From Okapia johnstoni (taxonomy: Eukaryota; Chordata; Mammalia; Artiodactyla; Giraffidae), in NCBI GenBank assembly GCA_024291935.2, contig CM044312.1, positions 49,234,001-49,298,000 on the forward strand: a stretch of 64,000 bases of DNA. The letters are read 5' to 3'. Positions 53,601 to 63,785 of this stretch are shown here, piece by piece (within the stretch, counting starts at the first letter, position 1; each line of letters opens with the position of its first letter). The notes below the pieces were generated by a model. That model did not search any database. It was not told the DNA's origin and worked only from the letters and a program-made list of their open reading frames with translations. The position numbers and the translations under genes are program-made.

Positions 53601-56600
53601 TTTAATTTCCATGATTCAGAAGGTTCAAGGGCTTCCTTTGTTTGCATTTTCTTAAAGACAGGGGTATAGAATTCTGAAAGGCCACAGAACACTGGAGAGA
53701 TGAAAAAATCTGAAAAATAAGGCCTTTTAGAACTCAGAAAAAAAAAATGAAGTGGCATTCTTTTTTTAAAAAAAACTTTTTATTTATTTATTTGGTTGCA
53801 CTGGGTCTTATCTGTGGCATGAGGATCTTCGATCTTTGTTGCAGCATGTGGGATCTAGTTCCCCAGCCAGGGATCGAACTTGGGCCCCCCGGATTGGGAG
53901 TGTGGAATCTTAGCCACTGGGCCACCAGGGAAGTCCTGCTCTCTTACTCTCTTAAGAATACACACACATACACGTGCACTGTCTTTCTTATTCTTTCTCT
54001 CTCTCAATGCCAAGCAACCCAGGAAAAGAAGCTGTTTCCATGCTTTACTTTGCTGAACTTTAACTGGGAACACCAAGTTTGCCAAAGGTCTCTATCCACC
54101 ACCTTCAGTGGTGTGCAGTAATGGGGCTCCACCCCTTTTAAGACTATACCATTCTCCCCCCTTATCCATGGGGGATACATTCCAAGCCCCCCAATAAATG
54201 CCTGGAACCCTGGTTAGTACTAAACCCTATATATACTATAGGTGGGGTGGAGTGGGGAACTATTGTATTGAAGGGCGACAGTTTTCCTTAATCACTGGGG
54301 TCTGGAAGAAACAAGGGTGCTCTTTATGTTGACAATTCAAGGAATCCTATCATCAGTCATCAACCCTGATTTTGTTTCTTGTTTCTGGTCTCATTTTGTA
54401 GGCCAGACCTTCCCAGGTACAGAAGTCTTTTCTTTTCCTTACCTTTAATGATAAAGCTGGTTAGAAATCACCACAGATTTGTGAATGGGCTTACCGTGAG
54501 TGCCTATGGACTGTGCAATTTATTATTATTGCTAGTGATTTCCTTTGAGGACTCTGTTTTAATGGAAATATCCCTTTTTTGCAGACACGACAGTCTTGAT
54601 GGGGATGTACTTGATCATTTTGTATCATCCAAAAGGTCCTCGCACAAAAGTAGGCCAATAAAGACTGTCCCAGGTGAAGGCCCCCCTGTGGCTTCTGCTT
54701 GGGAGAAGATGGACAAGTTTCCAATGTCAGAGCCTTCCTTGGACACGAAGAGGATGGGAGAGAAGGTCAGGCCAAAGTCTGGCCTGATTTTCCGAGGCAT
54801 GATGGCTGGGCCCATTGCCGGCTCCCCACAGGTGGGCTTGATGCTTGAGCTGTGAGCATGATGAGCTATGAGCTATGAACTATGAGCTGTGAGCTATGAT
54901 GCTTGAGCTTGATGCTATGAGCGTGGAAGTTGAGGACGGGCATGGCTTAAGGGGTACCTGGGTTTATTTAGGGTGCCCCACAAGACAGCCCCAGAAGGGA
55001 GGATATATATCGTGGGATGGGCAAGAATAAGGGGCCTTTTATCATTCCCTAGCTCTACTGCCAGCTCCCTGTGGGGCCGTGGCCTTGTCACCTTCCCTTC
55101 CCTCAGTTTACCCATCTTATCAACCAGGTAGTTACCATGGTTCTATGTTCCTTTGCCGAGTGAGAACACATCGACCTAGGTTTATCTTTGCAGTTCAGGA
55201 GTGGGGGACCCAGCCAACTCTAGAGAACATATTTTTTATTTTTAAAAACATGATAGTGAAAAGAGAAAAAGAAATCCCAATCCTTATAGTTTGGTTTTGC
55301 TTTAAAAAAATTCTAAAAATTTAACACCAATGTTTTATAGTTTCCCTTAAAGAAAGGCAATGGTAGGGTCCTGTCAGATGGAAAACTAAAGCAAAGGAGA
55401 GAATGAATGTAAAAGGAGTTTGTCAAACAAAAGAGAAATAGAACAACAAAGGAAAATCAAACACCAAACTCATAGTGTAGTGTCAGTCAAATCAGGGAGC
55501 CTAAGCAAACCATAAACAGGTCATCTGTGTCCATGCTGGTCACCCCCACTCTCAGGGCAGCATGTGTACATGAGGGTGAGGGTTCAGGGCCCAGCACTGT
55601 TCTCCCAACTCATCTGGAATTAAAGGCAAAAAACAGTGGACCCTCTTTCTGCCCCTGCCTACATCTTATGAGATTTTCGGACAAGGTCTTTAAAGATCTT
55701 TTGGACATGGTCTCTTGGCCATGGTCTTGTTTGTTAGACCAGGTGTCCAAGACCCCTTTGAGATCTGGAATTTCATGGCTCAGAGATGGTCATGCAGTTG
55801 GAAAAGGAAAAAGTTTCTTAATTGTCTTTTCAGAAAACTAGGGGTATTCTTTACTATTACATCAAAGCTAGACAAGTTGTTTCTTATTGTGGACTCTGAA
55901 ACCATCCCAATGAACTTTTTGTGTGTTATCAGTTTTCATTGGTTTGTCTTGCACTTTGCGTGAATCTTTTACCACTGCATGGCTTAGGAAAATGATGCAT
56001 TGGTCACGTGAAAGTTATTGTTTTATGAAGTTATATAGATCCTCTGAATGTTGACACATTTCATTATACAAGAAACCATATAAAAAATCACATTTGTTGA
56101 TGTCATCATTCAACTCATCAGAAAGTTTTTAAGTATCGAGAAGCCCTCAAGTTCATAATGGCAAACATGTTTCTCCAAATTCTGATTTTTACAGGTAACT
56201 TGTATTTGATCACTGGCAACAGTATATCATTTGTTTCCACTGAGTTCAATTTATTTTCAAGAAAATGCCTGCCAAATACCTGTCTGCATTAACCATAATT
56301 CATCTGTCAGTGGTTCCATGAAAAACAGTAGCAAGTTCAGCTCACAACTCAGATGGCTGCATATAGGGCTTTGCCTAGTCACAGCCTTCATCATCTGTAT
56401 CCCGCACAATGTGTATATATACCTCCTACTTTGTCACATAGACTATTAAAGAGATGTCTAACACAGGGTCAAGATCAGATGCAATTAACATTTTCTGTGC
56501 ATCAGCATGGACATTCTTAAATGAAATTAGCATTTTTATTCTAAGTGTGGTTGAATACCTCGAGCACTGGCATAGTTTGGTGCCTCTGCCTTGATTCGTG

Positions 56601-59197
56601 CTGAAGACCAGCAGATTTTCCCACCAGTGCTTTTGGACCATCACTGCAAACATCAAAACAGTGAAAAAGGCACATCATATCTTATTATTATAATGATAAT
56701 AGTTTTGAGCTCTCTGAAAGGGTTTGGTAATGGACCCCTAAGGTTGATGGGCTATACTTTGAGAACTGGTGGACCAGATGAATGTTAGGGTCCTGTTGTA
56801 CCATGACTTGCTTTTTTATACGTATTTATTTGTTTGGCAGTGCCGGGTCTTAGTTGCGGGACGAGGGATCTTCAATTTTCATTGTGGCATGAGGGATCTT
56901 TAGTTGTGGCATGTGGGATCTAGTTCCCTGACCAAGAATCGAACCTGGGTCCCCTGCATTGGAAGCGCAGAGTCTTAGCCACTGGACCACCAGGGAGGTC
57001 CTGCCTATCATGACTTTCGAATCATCAAGTCTGTGCAGTTCAGTCTCCTTCAGTACTGAGGTCTGAGGGCGAGGGCTTGGACCCGCTTTACTGCTGAGAG
57101 ATTGCCACAAACTCCTCCCCAAAGGAGAAGCAGTTCTCCTCTGAGGCGTTCTTTTCCCCTGGGGTATCTGAATCTTGTGAAGGGACACGGAGGTAGAATT
57201 TCCCCAGGTTTTCTGAAAGGTGTTCTGTGGGCTTTTGAGTGCTTTGGCCATACAAGAGAAAAGAGCGAGGTTTGCTAGGTATTGCATCATTTTTTACTGC
57301 TAGGTCAGCTCTGCACTTTCGAAGGATGAGTAAGAGGCTGGGTTCCCTGCCCTTGGCCGGAAGTTTGGGTCTCCTTGGGAACAATGACTAATGTTTTCTT
57401 TGCTCTGTGGCAAGGGATGCCCTGGGTGGCTTTCGGAGGAGGTTTATGGTGCCTAGTAATTTCCACTGGGTGGGAACAGGACAGAATTAGATGTTCTTTT
57501 TTTGGCACAGGCTTTACCATTTAGCTCAGGATTATTTCTGGAATTGCTGAGAGGTCCAGAAAAAGCTCAGCAGGTATATTTTTGTCCCCTCCCTCCTCCA
57601 CCTCAGATGGGTCACAACATGAGTTCCCATTTCATTGGTTAATGATTGATAGAGAGGACGCTTCAGTTGACTCTGAAGTTCCTGCATTTCGAAAGTGAGC
57701 AAGACTTGATTGCTTACTAGGTATAGGTCACTGAGCTGGGAAGCTCTGGGGACGGACACCAGAGATGAAGGAAGAACGGCCTCCGTCACTTGGTCTACTG
57801 GCAGGAAGGGGTAGGGCCATGAGTATGCGGAAACAGGGACGAAGATACTAAGCAGTAGCGTTAGAACATTTGCTGGCTGCTCTGAGGGGTTGGCTCTGTG
57901 CTACTGCCATACCTGGGTCTGGGTCTCTCCTTTAGCCCTCACCGTGGTCTTTTGGGAGCTCAGCACTGCACGTCCCCAATCCTTTATCTAAAACCTCTGG
58001 GCCAAATTTTGTAATTTTTATGTTTTGTAATTTAGATTTTTTTTTTTTTTAACTTCAGAAAGGAAATACAGTGCATAAACCAAGTACCACAGAATGCCTG
58101 CAGTAGGGTTTGGTGTAGCATCCTATAAACAAAACATATCTGCCACAAAACATGAATATTCATGCTTGAAAAAAAACCACAAGGGAATTCCCTGACAATC
58201 CAGTGGTTAAGGTTCCTCACTTTCACTGCTGAGGGCCTGGGTTTGATCCCTGGTCAGGAAACTATGATACCCAAGCCCCATGGTATGGTGGAAAAAAAAA
58301 AAGACTACAAGTAATTTCATAACAATTAAAAAGAATTTGCCATAGGATTCCAACAGAAATGTTCATTTTTTAGAGGTTTTGGGGTTTAGAAATTACAGAT
58401 AGCAGATTGTAGACAGATTACAGGAAGGGGAAGTGAGGGACAAAGAAGTTCAATGACTTGTCACAGGGGACATGGCTAGCAGGTGGCAATTCAGGAATTA
58501 GAACACGTCTGACCCTGGAGCTCTCTGTAAGGGGTGTGGGAGGGGGGCTGAGGCATGCTCCTGGAGTTTATGCTCATGGGGTGCTGTGAAATCATAAGAG
58601 AAGCGGGGCCCCCCAGAGTCTCTTCAGAGGGTAGGTAGAATTTTAAGAGAAGGAATTGAGGATGGAAAAGACATTCCCTGGGGAGGGAGCATCATAGTCT
58701 TGAGGTAGGTTATTTCCCACTTCGCTCCAAGGGGATCCTCACCTCTGCTTTTGTCCTTGTCCCTTTCAGGATTCCCTCCGCAAACGCTCGCTGAGGCGGT
58801 CCCCGGCCTTGAGCAGCGCTACCCAGCCTCACAAAGAAGGGAGCCCACAAGAGCCCGAGCTCTCTACTCATACCCCCACCTGTCCTACCCCGCCGGAGGG
58901 ACCAGCTTCCAGCACCACCTCCACCTCTAGGAGCCCCCGGGGCCCGCTCAGCGAGCTGACCTGGGAAAAGTGGAGAACCTCGCCTGGCAGCCCGCCTCAC
59001 CTACCAGGCAAAGGGCTGCCCCCCAGGGGGAGTGGCAGGTGGAGAGACCTTTCCGAAGACAGTCCAGCCGTGGACAGTGGCTCAGAGGCTAACAGAACCA
59101 TCTCGAAGTTCTCCCTGTCCAATGGGAATGTCCCGATGACCCAGGAGAGGCCGGAGAGAGCATTCGAATGGCAGGGGAGCCAGCCCCCACCCCTCAG
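41626..59197 (+). CDS. MINDY4: MINDY lysine-48 deubiquitinase 4, first five coding exons (3' part outside window)
   Basis: MINDY-family proteins are cysteine deubiquitinases selective for K48-linked ubiquitin chains; MINDY4 was formerly FAM188B. Exons 41626-41688, 48219-48338, 51935-52170, 54585-54831 and 58770-59197 all have AG/GT borders and keep frame: 1094 nt, 364 complete codons plus two bases. Landmarks match the remembered family N-terminus: [37 protein letters not shown] and [27 protein letters not shown] and [31 protein letters not shown] and [29 protein letters not shown] and QGSQP. The first 35 or so residues are LisH-like; the rest is low-complexity and probably disordered. The catalytic domain lies past the right edge, so activity cannot be judged. 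The promoter is a CpG island with an RFX X-box. Confidence 0.94.
41862..41875 (+). promoter_or_regulatory. ZNF143/THAP11-like motif in the CpG island
   Basis: ACTACATTTCCCAG differs at one position from the ACTACAATTCCCAG core. It lies about 175 bp past exon 1, still in CpG-rich sequence. Confidence 0.5.
42197..42470 (+). mobile_element. Bov-A2 dimeric SINE with 14-bp target duplication
   Basis: Two Bov-A monomers in tandem (42197-42336 and 42337-42470) ending in (AGC)n. GTTATCTTGTACGG at 42183-42196 is repeated at 42471-42484. Both monomers keep 'TCGGACACGAC', so it looks young. Confidence 0.93.
42485..42815 (+). mobile_element. Bov-tA SINE dimer
   Basis: Two tRNA-derived heads ('GGCTCAGCTGATGAAGAATC' and 'GGCTCAGACGGTAAAGAATT') in tandem, then one Bov-A body, directly abutting the preceding SINE's target duplication. 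Confidence 0.9.
42990..43118 (+). mobile_element. Bov-A monomer SINE
   Basis: 'CACTCCAGTATTCTTGCCTG', TACAGTCCATGGGGTTGC and an AACAACAAC tail. Confidence 0.9.
44080..44340 (+). mobile_element. L2 LINE 3'-region fragment
   Basis: 'ACTCCTCTGCCCCAAACCCC' and 'AGCTATGCTGGCCTCCTCC' follow the L2 3' layout. Confidence 0.6.
44846..44968 (-). mobile_element. Bov-tA/Bov-A fragment
   Basis: 'CTCAGTTGTTTCTGACTCTT', 'CCCATGGACTGTAGCCCTCC'; reverse orientation. Confidence 0.88.
45530..46211 (+). repeat. 341-bp near-identical tandem duplication
   Basis: Copy 1 is 45530-45870 and copy 2 is 45871-46211. By eye they differ at one base near the start (45532 T versus 45873 C). The unit joins L2 sequence to most of a Bov-tA SINE; both copies hold the same 61-codon plus-strand frame. 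Confidence 0.88.
45685..46347 (-). mobile_element. Bov-tA SINE(s), partly duplicated
   Basis: Reverse Bov-tA inserted in L2, with TGTGCATG near both ends as a likely target duplication. The part up to 45870 recurs at 46026-46211 by the tandem duplication; a second tRNA-head unit follows at 46227-46347. Confidence 0.85.
48219..48338 (+). CDS. MINDY4: MINDY4 coding exon 2
   Basis: 40 codons, acceptor TCCCTCAG|GGC, donor AACAAG|GTACAT, phase 0 at both ends. Residues 22-61 include [12 protein letters not shown] and [12 protein letters not shown] 184-codon open frame across this exon (48186-48740) is read-through into the intron. Confidence 0.93.
49020..49115 (+). repeat. L2-like tail with GAAT repeats
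   Basis: AGTAAATAGTCAGTGTG then degenerate (GAAT)n, as at L2 3' ends. Confidence 0.55.
51259..51503 (+). mobile_element. Bov-tA SINE with CA tail
   Basis: 'GGCTCAGTGGTAAAGAACCC', 'CACTCCAGTATTCGTGCC', ending in (CA)n. 430 bp before MINDY4 exon 3. Confidence 0.9.
51935..52170 (+). CDS. MINDY4: MINDY4 coding exon 3
   Basis: 236 nt, acceptor AATGCTAG|GCA, donor GCCAG|GTACCT. Begins [17 protein letters not shown] and ends SETSKA plus two bases of an Arg codon. It was absent from the longest open frames because it has no internal start at its 5' end; I found it by reading frame continuity from exon 2. Confidence 0.92.
52247..52915 (+). repeat. Old dispersed repeat, family A, split by a SINE
   Basis: Left part GTTCTCTAGAGATACACGAC to 52320; right part from 52548 with 'TTTATTTTAAGGAATTGG' and 'AACATCTAGACTAGTGTTTG' to AACTGAACCATCA. 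Confidence 0.65.
52321..52547 (+). mobile_element. Bov-tA SINE
   Basis: GGCTTCCCAGGTGGTGCTAG, 'TTTTCTTGCCTGGAGAATCC' and ACTGAAGTGACTTAGCATGC. Confidence 0.88.
53762..53936 (-). mobile_element. CHR-type SINE
   Basis: A-tail as T/A-rich start, 'GGGATCTAGTTCCCCAGCCA', CTTAGCCACTGGGCCACC and AGGGAAGTCC. Confidence 0.9.
54585..54831 (+). CDS. MINDY4: MINDY4 coding exon 4
   Basis: 247 nt, acceptor CCCTTTTTTGCAG|A, donor CCACAG|GTGGGC (a rather weak donor). Completes the split Arg codon and reads [17 protein letters not shown] through [10 protein letters not shown] septamer repeat array begins about seven bases past the donor. Confidence 0.93.
54839..54923 (+). repeat. Degenerate (ATGAGCT)n septamer array beside the exon 4 donor
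   Basis: About a dozen imperfect TGAGCTA/TGAGCTT units start about seven bases after the donor. Two units contain GTGAGC (54852 and 54889). Confidence 0.85.
55850..56450 (-). pseudogene. Decayed transposase-like coding relic
   Basis: On the minus strand, 56220 to 55860 reads with few breaks: [13 protein letters not shown], then after a frame shift [19 protein letters not shown] and [11 protein letters not shown], ending [12 protein letters not shown] and a stop. Composition and continuity suggest an old mobile-element protein, possibly a hAT-like transposase; I do not assign the family. Frame breaks and lack of flanking domains make it a relic. Confidence 0.4.
56815..57001 (-). mobile_element. 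CHR-type SINE
   Basis: 'GGGATCTAGTTCCCTGACCA', GAATCGAACCTGGGTCCCC and CCACCAGGGAGGTCC. Confidence 0.9.
58183..58302 (+). mobile_element. CHR-type SINE, short
   Basis: GAATTCCCTGACAATCCAG, 'GGGTTTGATCCCTGGTCAGG' and an A-tail. Confidence 0.88.
58400..58510 (+). repeat. MIR fragment
   Basis: 'AAGTTCAATGACTTGTCACA', GACATGGCTAGCAGGTGGCA and TCAGGAATTAGAACACG. Confidence 0.7.
58770..59197 (+). CDS. MINDY4: MINDY4 coding exon 5
   Basis: 428 nt, acceptor CCCTTTCAG|GAT, donor CCTCAG|GTGAGC. Rich in Ser, Pro and Thr, probably disordered. Anchors to the family are [21 protein letters not shown] and [10 protein letters not shown]. Ends with two bases (AG) of an Arg codon completed outside the window. 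Confidence 0.92.
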
Positions 59198-60409
59198 GTG
59201 AGCGTGCTATGCCCAGGTGATGGTTTTTCAGAGAACTGTCCAGTCCTGAGTGCCTCCTTGGGCTCTGAGAGCGGCTGGTGAAGTGGGGGAGGTGATGCTA
59301 GCAATTCCACCAGGGAGAAAACAGCCCAGAGCCCACACACCAGGAGGCTTTGGGGAGGTTTCATTGGCTCTTCTTTGTCTTCTCAAGGGTCAGGCTGATA
59401 CGGTACAAGAGGTGTGTGGAGGCCAGAGGTATGATGGTGAATCAGCTCCCACAAGGCTCCTTAAGGGGCAGTTTTTTAAAACCCTATCCTGAGTCCTTCT
59501 CTTTTATTCTTTCACAGTGGACCTTGAGGATTCCTATACTGATTGATTTTTGAATGTTAAACCAACCTTACATTTCTGGAATAAAACACACTTGGCTATC
59601 ATATATTAATCTTATATATTGTTTGATTTAATTTATTAGTATTTTGTATAGATTTTTTTGTATATAAATTCATGAAGGAGACTGGCTGGCAAATTTCCTT
59701 TCTTGGAACAACAGCCTTGTCAGATTTTTATATCTAGGATATGCTAGAAGTAGTTCCTCTTTTTTTTTTTTAATTATCTCGAATAGTTAGTGTAAGATTG
59801 GTGTTATTTCTTCCTTGAATATTTGAGAGAATTTTCTGAGCATTGAATTAAAAGGTTTTAAATTATGAATTCAAATAAAAAATTTTTAATTAAAATTATC
59901 TTTTTAAAATGTTTTTTAAATAACATTTATTTCTTAAAAGTTAGCATGTGCATAATAGGAAACCAAAAAACACAAGAAGCAAAAAACAAAGTCATTCATA
60001 ATCACAAGCAGTTTAGCGTTTGTTGTGTCTTTCTAGGTACCATTTGTGTATTTTCACAACTAAGCATCTGTTTTTATGTATAACTAACATTTTCTATTTC
60101 ATTTTGTGTCAGTTTTGGCAAGTTGTATTTTTCCAAGGAATTTAACCATCTAATTTATATTTTAACTTTATGGATATAAAATTGTGTGATTATGATGTTT
60201 TCTTATTGTCACCTTAACGTCTGTAAGATCTTTAAGATTGTCTCTGTTTCCTTTCCTGATATTAGTAATTTGTGTTCTGTTTCTCAACTAGTTCTAGTAG
60301 GGGGTTGTGAATTATATGCTCTTTTTTTCAAAGAGGTAACTTTCGGCTTTGTAGGTTTGGTTTCTAATTTGTTGCTTTCCACTCTTTCATTTTGCTTTCT
60401 TTGAGTTTG

Positions 60410-60541
60410 CTGCTGCTGCTGCTGCTAAGTCGCTTCAGTCGTGTCCGACTCTGTGCGACCCCATAGACGGCAGCCCACCAGGCTCTGCCGTCCCTGGGAT
60501 TCTCCAGGCAAGAACACTGGAGTGGGTTGCCATTCCTTCTC
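60410..60541 (-). mobile_element. Bov-A monomer SINE
   Basis: (TGC)n then 'AAGTCGCTTCAGTCGTGTCC', little diverged. Confidence 0.92.
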
Positions 60542-60915
60542 TAGTTTAGTTAGCTATCATGTTCTGTTTTATTGATATGTATCTTGAATTATTGGTTCTC
60601 AGCCACTTTTTCTTCTTTGTTAATTCTTCCTCTTCTTCTTTTGGCACTTCTGATTTTAATTTTTAGGGAGTTTTTTGACTGCTATTCCAGAATTATTTTC
60701 AATATTTCTTACATATATTAACTGCAACCATTGAGTGTTTATTTAGTGCCTGACACTATACTGGACACTTTTCATATATTATTCTATAATGTTTCTTAAA
60801 CCAGCAAGGAGGTATTCCTCAGTTTGCAGATGAGTCCAAAGCCCATCATGCCTGAAACACCATCTTATACTTGTTAGGTTATTGTGTTTTTGTTTGTGTG
60901 TTTTGTATATGTTTT

Positions 60916-61137
60916 AAGAAAGTACATGTGTGCTCAGTCACGTCTGACTCTTAACAACCCCGTGAACTGTAGCCTGCCAGGCCTTTCTGTCCATGGAATT
61001 TTTCAGGCAAGAATACTGAAGTGGCTTGCCATTTCCTACTCCAGGGGATCTTCCCAACTAAGGGATCGAACCCATATCTTCTGAATCTCCTGCATTGGCA
61101 GGTGAATTCTCTACCATTGCATCACATAGGAAGCCCC
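60916..61137 (-). mobile_element. Bov-tA SINE
   Basis: 'GTGCTCAGTCACGTCTGACT', AGGGGATCTTCCCAACTAAG; reverse orientation. Confidence 0.88.
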
Positions 61138-61299
61138 GTGCATGTTTTAAGCGCTAGTAGTTTACTTGTAGTGTTTTAAGCACTAGTAATTTCTGCAGGA
61201 TTGGTATAAGATAGGCTTCCTGGTTTGTAGTACTGCTGTTTTAGTCATGTACTGTGCATCTAATATGTGCCAGACATTGGTAGTGCAAGGGAAGCTAAA

Positions 61300-62450
61300 C
61301 AGATGTAGTCCATTAAGCCCCTTTGTGACCATAGGTAACCTGGGCCTACTTTGCTTAGACGTTTTTTGGCTAGTTTATATGATACATATACATATAGAAT
61401 TATTATAGCTTTCTGTTGGATAGACTTTTCTATCATTATGAAATCTCTCTTCATTTCTAGTAATGCTTATTGCCTTAATGTCTATTTAGTTATAGCTGCC
61501 TCAGCTTTCCTTTAATGAGTGTTTTCATGGCATATCTTTTCCATCTTTTTACTTTTATTTGTTCATGTTTAAGGGTGCCAACTAAATGCCTTTGGGGTTT
61601 CCCAGGCTTTCCCTTTTTAAAAGCTAATTATTTAAACTGAACTAAAACAAAACAGAACAAAAACAGGTCACCCATTTTCCCCACCTTCTATCCACCTCAG
61701 CCTTCTTCTTTTGTAATATCTTTTAAAGCCACAAATTTCCCTCTAAGTAATGCTTTGTTTGTATCCCAGACGTTAATATATTATATAATCATATAATTTA
61801 GTTTAAGTATTTTCTCATTCCTGTTGTGATTTATTCTTTTGACCCATGGGTTATTTAGACATTTATCGACTAATTCAAAGCCTTGGGGCTATTTTTCTGG
61901 TTATCTTTGTGTTGCTGATTTCTAGCTTATTTCTACATTGTTCATAATATATTCTCTATGATTTCAGTCCTTTTGATATTTGTTGAGATTTCTTTATCAT
62001 CTAGTGTATATTTAAAGTTTATCTCCTATGGGCAGCATGTATTTGGATTTTTAAATCTAGTCTGATAACTTTTTGCTTTAGTTGAAGCAATTATTGCATT
62101 TGCATTTTCCTTTTGCTTAAAGAACTTAACTTTCTTTAGTATTTCTTTAGCAGGTATGTTACCTTTTTTTCAATTTTTGTATAGTGATGTCTTTATTTTG
62201 CCTTTATTTTTGAAGGATTTTTCAATGGGTATAGAATTCCAGATTGGAGGTTTATTTTTTCAGGACTTTAAATGTTTCATTCCATTGTCTTACCTTTGTA
62301 TTACTCTTTTGAAGGTAATGTGTCTTATTTATTTATTTATTTATTTTACCCCTGGCTGCTTTCTTTCCCCCATCTTTTAAGATTTTCTCATTCTTTGATT
62401 TCAACAGAGTTACTATAATGTGCCTCAGCATGGTTTTCTTTGAAGATTCT
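61300..62450 (-). mobile_element. L1 LINE ORF2 remnant, antisense
   Basis: T-rich text 'TATAGCTGCCTCAGCTTTCC', 'TTTTCATGGCATATCTTTTC' and GGGCAGCATGTATTTGG follows the reverse complement of L1 ORF2. Many stops. Confidence 0.65.
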
Positions 62451-62462
62451 GCTTGGGATATG

Positions 62463-62667
62463 TAGTGAAGTGAAGTGAAGTGAAAGTTGCTCATTCGTGT
62501 GTGACTCTTTGTGACCCTATGGACCACACAGTCGATAGAATTCTCCAGGCCAGAATACTGGCGTAGGTTGCCATTCCCTTCTCCAGGGGATCTCCCCATC
62601 CCAGGAATCGAACCCAGGTCTTCTTCATTGCAGGTGGATTCTTTACCAGCTGAGCCACAGTGGGGTA
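62463..62667 (-). mobile_element. Bov-tA SINE
   Basis: (AGTGA)n start, 'TTCGTGTGTGACTCTTTGTG', ATCGAACCCAGGTCTTC. Confidence 0.9.
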
Positions 62668-62689
62668 TGTAGAGCTTCCTGCAATTTGG

Positions 62690-63300
62690 GATTGCTCCCT
62701 GTCATCTGTTTTGAAAATTATTATCTATTATCTTTTCAAATATTGCTTTTATCCCATTTTCTCTTTTCTCTCCTGGCCCTCCAGTTACACATTTACTAGA
62801 TATGAAACAGTGTTTTCCTATATTTTCCATTTTTTTTTTCTTCTCTCTCTACTTTAATCTAGGTATTTCCTTTTGATCTACCTTCTGGTTCATGTTTTTT
62901 CTCTTTTGCCATGCTATTAAATATATGTAATAAATTCTTAATTTAATTATTTTTCAGTTTCATAATTTCTATTTCTTTTTAAAAAATAGCAGTCTTTTGT
63001 GAGATTCTCCATCTTTTATTTTCTTGAGCATATTATTCACAGTCATTTAAAAGCACTGTTTGGTGACTTCCGTATCTGGATCACCTATAGGTCTATTGAT
63101 ACTGTCTGTTTTTCTTTCAGGTTTTGGTCATTTTGTCCTGTTTCTTTGCATTGATAAACTGGATTCCAGACATTGCATAGGAATAATTGTAGTGGTTAAT
63201 GTTGTCTGGTTAATGTTATCTTCTCCAGGAGAATTTAATTTTCTTTCAGTAGATATTAATCTCTCATTAGTTTTAGACTTTGTAAAATAACTTCTGTCAT
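62690..63300 (-). mobile_element. L1-type remnant, antisense
   Basis: CTTTTCAAATATTGCTTTTA, 'CTCCAGTTACACATTTACTA' and GGATTCCAGACATTGCATAG are in the order of old antisense L1 sequence. Confidence 0.5.
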
Positions 63301-63658
63301 TCTGTTATTTGTCCCATAACTTTGGCCATTATCTCCTTTGTTGAACAGAAATTCTTAATTTTGACATAATTAAGAAATTTCTTGTTTGGCATATGATTTG
63401 CATTTTTTCTTTATTAAGTTCATTCTTTCCTTTAGATTTTGCTGATATTCTCTTATGTTTTTCCATTAACTTGATAATTTTAGCTTTCACATTTAGGTAT
63501 TTAATCTTTTGTATTTGTTAGGCTGAAAGACTCACTTTTATTTTTCTCCATATATTCAATAGTAAGACAGTTTTCCTAGCATCACCTACTCTACAATTTG
63601 TTCTTTCCCCATAGATTTATGGAGCTGTCTTGATTCTTTTCTAAGTTCCCACATAGAT

Positions 63659-63785
63659 GTTATTGTTGTTGCTAAGTTGTGTCCAACTCTTTTGTGACTC
63701 CATGGACTGTAGCCCGCCCAGCCCCTCTGTCCATGAGATTTCCCAGGCAAGAATACTCGAGTGGGTTGCCATTTCCTTTTCCACC
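63659..63785 (-). mobile_element. Bov-A fragment
   Basis: 'CTCCATGGACTGTAGCCCGC' and GAGTGGGTTGCCATTTCC. Confidence 0.88.

Larger units (their letters stand above)
52171..54584 (+). other. MINDY4: MINDY4 intron 3
   Basis: 2.4 kb. Holds an old dispersed repeat (52247-52915) split by a Bov-tA SINE and a minus-strand CHR SINE (53762-53936). 54130-54584 shows nothing named. Confidence 0.75.
54832..58769 (+). other. MINDY4: MINDY4 intron 4
   Basis: 3.9 kb. Septamer array at 54839-54923, a decayed transposase-like relic on minus (55850-56450), CHR SINEs at 56815-57001 (minus) and 58183-58302 (plus), and a MIR at 58400-58510. The minus-strand frames at 57088-57520 have no recognisable domain. Confidence 0.7.

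Noticed and set aside
54379..54855. 158-codon plus-strand frame
   Set aside because: Its in-frame part is MINDY4 exon 4; the upstream part lies before a clear TTTTTTGCAG acceptor.
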